Below, one piece after another: positions 63,858 through 64,000 of a stretch of DNA of 64,000 nt (its first letter is position 1; every line of letters begins with the position of its first letter). This DNA comes from Planctomycetota bacterium. GTDB lineage: Bacteria; Planctomycetota; UBA1135; UBA2386. The notes under the pieces are model-generated. The model saw only the letters and a list, made by a program, of their open reading frames with translations. It was not told the DNA's origin and did no database searches. The stretch is from NCBI GenBank assembly GCA_020638695.1, contig JACKIB010000001.1, positions 186,001 to 250,000 on the forward strand, given 5' to 3'. The translations under genes were made by a program, and so were the position numbers.

Positions 63858-64000
63858 GAGCTCCCTCAACCTCGAGCTCTGAAGCCGCGGGGCTCTCCAC
63901 GGCCCCGTCGCCGTCGGCATCGGTCCGGCTCGCTTCGCTCGGCTAGAGCGACCGATGCCGACGGCGACGGGGCCGCGGGAGAGCGGGTGGGGTCTGGGGG
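63858..64000. repeat. family C palindromic REP-like element (C2), runs to window end
   Basis: Near-identical to 62460-62603 in direct orientation: same inverted arms (ends at the arm GGCCCCGTCGCCGTCGGCAT...), one-base loop deletion (CCGG for CCGGG) and one A/G change near the 3' end. It may continue beyond base 64000. It truncates or abuts the oxidoreductase remnant. Confidence 0.9.

Overview
This is a very GC-rich chromosomal window with no plasmid, prophage or CRISPR signature. The gene content points to a Planctomycetota bacterium, probably environmental. Signs are secreted FG-GAP beta-propellers, a large signal-less beta-helix protein, zinc-ribbon proteins with one membrane helix and lysine/alanine-rich linkers, an ECF sigma factor next to a Ser/Thr kinase, a HEAT-VWA protein, a DUF1570-like peptidase and many lipoproteins. 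waaA, secA and lspA show a Gram-negative type envelope. The phylum call is inference from gene content.

Layout. 1-6576 (minus): secreted or membrane-anchored proteins. 6611-9446 (minus): a signalling operon (membrane protein, kinase, ECF sigma, zinc-binding anti-sigma-like protein) that runs into the beta-helix gene. 9976-14477 (minus): an FHA-domain coiled-coil protein, a degenerate GGDEF protein and YebC, the last two translationally coupled. 14623-24264 (minus): core housekeeping genes rpsI, rplM, pyk, a HEAT-repeat membrane protein, metK, waaA and secA. 24477-27798 (minus): a small secreted protein, a receiver-domain protein, pyrD, lspA and a DksA/TraR-like protein, tightly overlapping. 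28009-33097: a Xer recombinase (plus), then uvrC and uvrB (minus). 33209-36359 (plus): two paralogous zinc-ribbon/TM proteins. 36452-40082: gamma-glutamyltransferase, a NIL-domain protein, tRNA-Cys, a DJ-1 family protein, a small membrane protein and tRNA-Leu. 40219-46290: an FG-GAP protein bracketed by direct repeats, a lipoprotein, an amidase, a GNAT acetyltransferase, two fold-back repeats and an M20 amidohydrolase. 46322-57366: secreted proteins, a DUF1570-like peptidase, FadE-like acyl-CoA dehydrogenase, a second ECF sigma/anti-sigma pair, a multipass membrane protein, and TetR coupled to an FMN glutamate-synthase-like enzyme. 57367-62357: VWA protein, GST, S9 oligopeptidase and hotdog thioesterase. 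62358-64000: an accessory end with a REP-associated tyrosine transposase (RAYT), three palindromic repeats and a decayed oxidoreductase fragment.

The most interesting material is non-coding. Three families of fold-back repeats (A, B and C) sit preferentially at gene 3' ends and at convergent gene junctions. In one case (44832-45118) two adjacent elements with CTAG-tipped inverted ends fill the whole space between two convergent genes, and their tips contain both stop codons. Family C is associated with a RAYT; families A and B have no obvious mobilising gene here.

Translational coupling is common: GTGA overlaps at 13716-13719 and 25618-25621, ATGA at 24785-24788 and 51459-51462, and TGATG at 55403-55407 and 59774-59778. 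Non-ATG starts are frequent (TTG for rpsI; GTG for lspA, uvrC, the Xer gene, pyrD and others).
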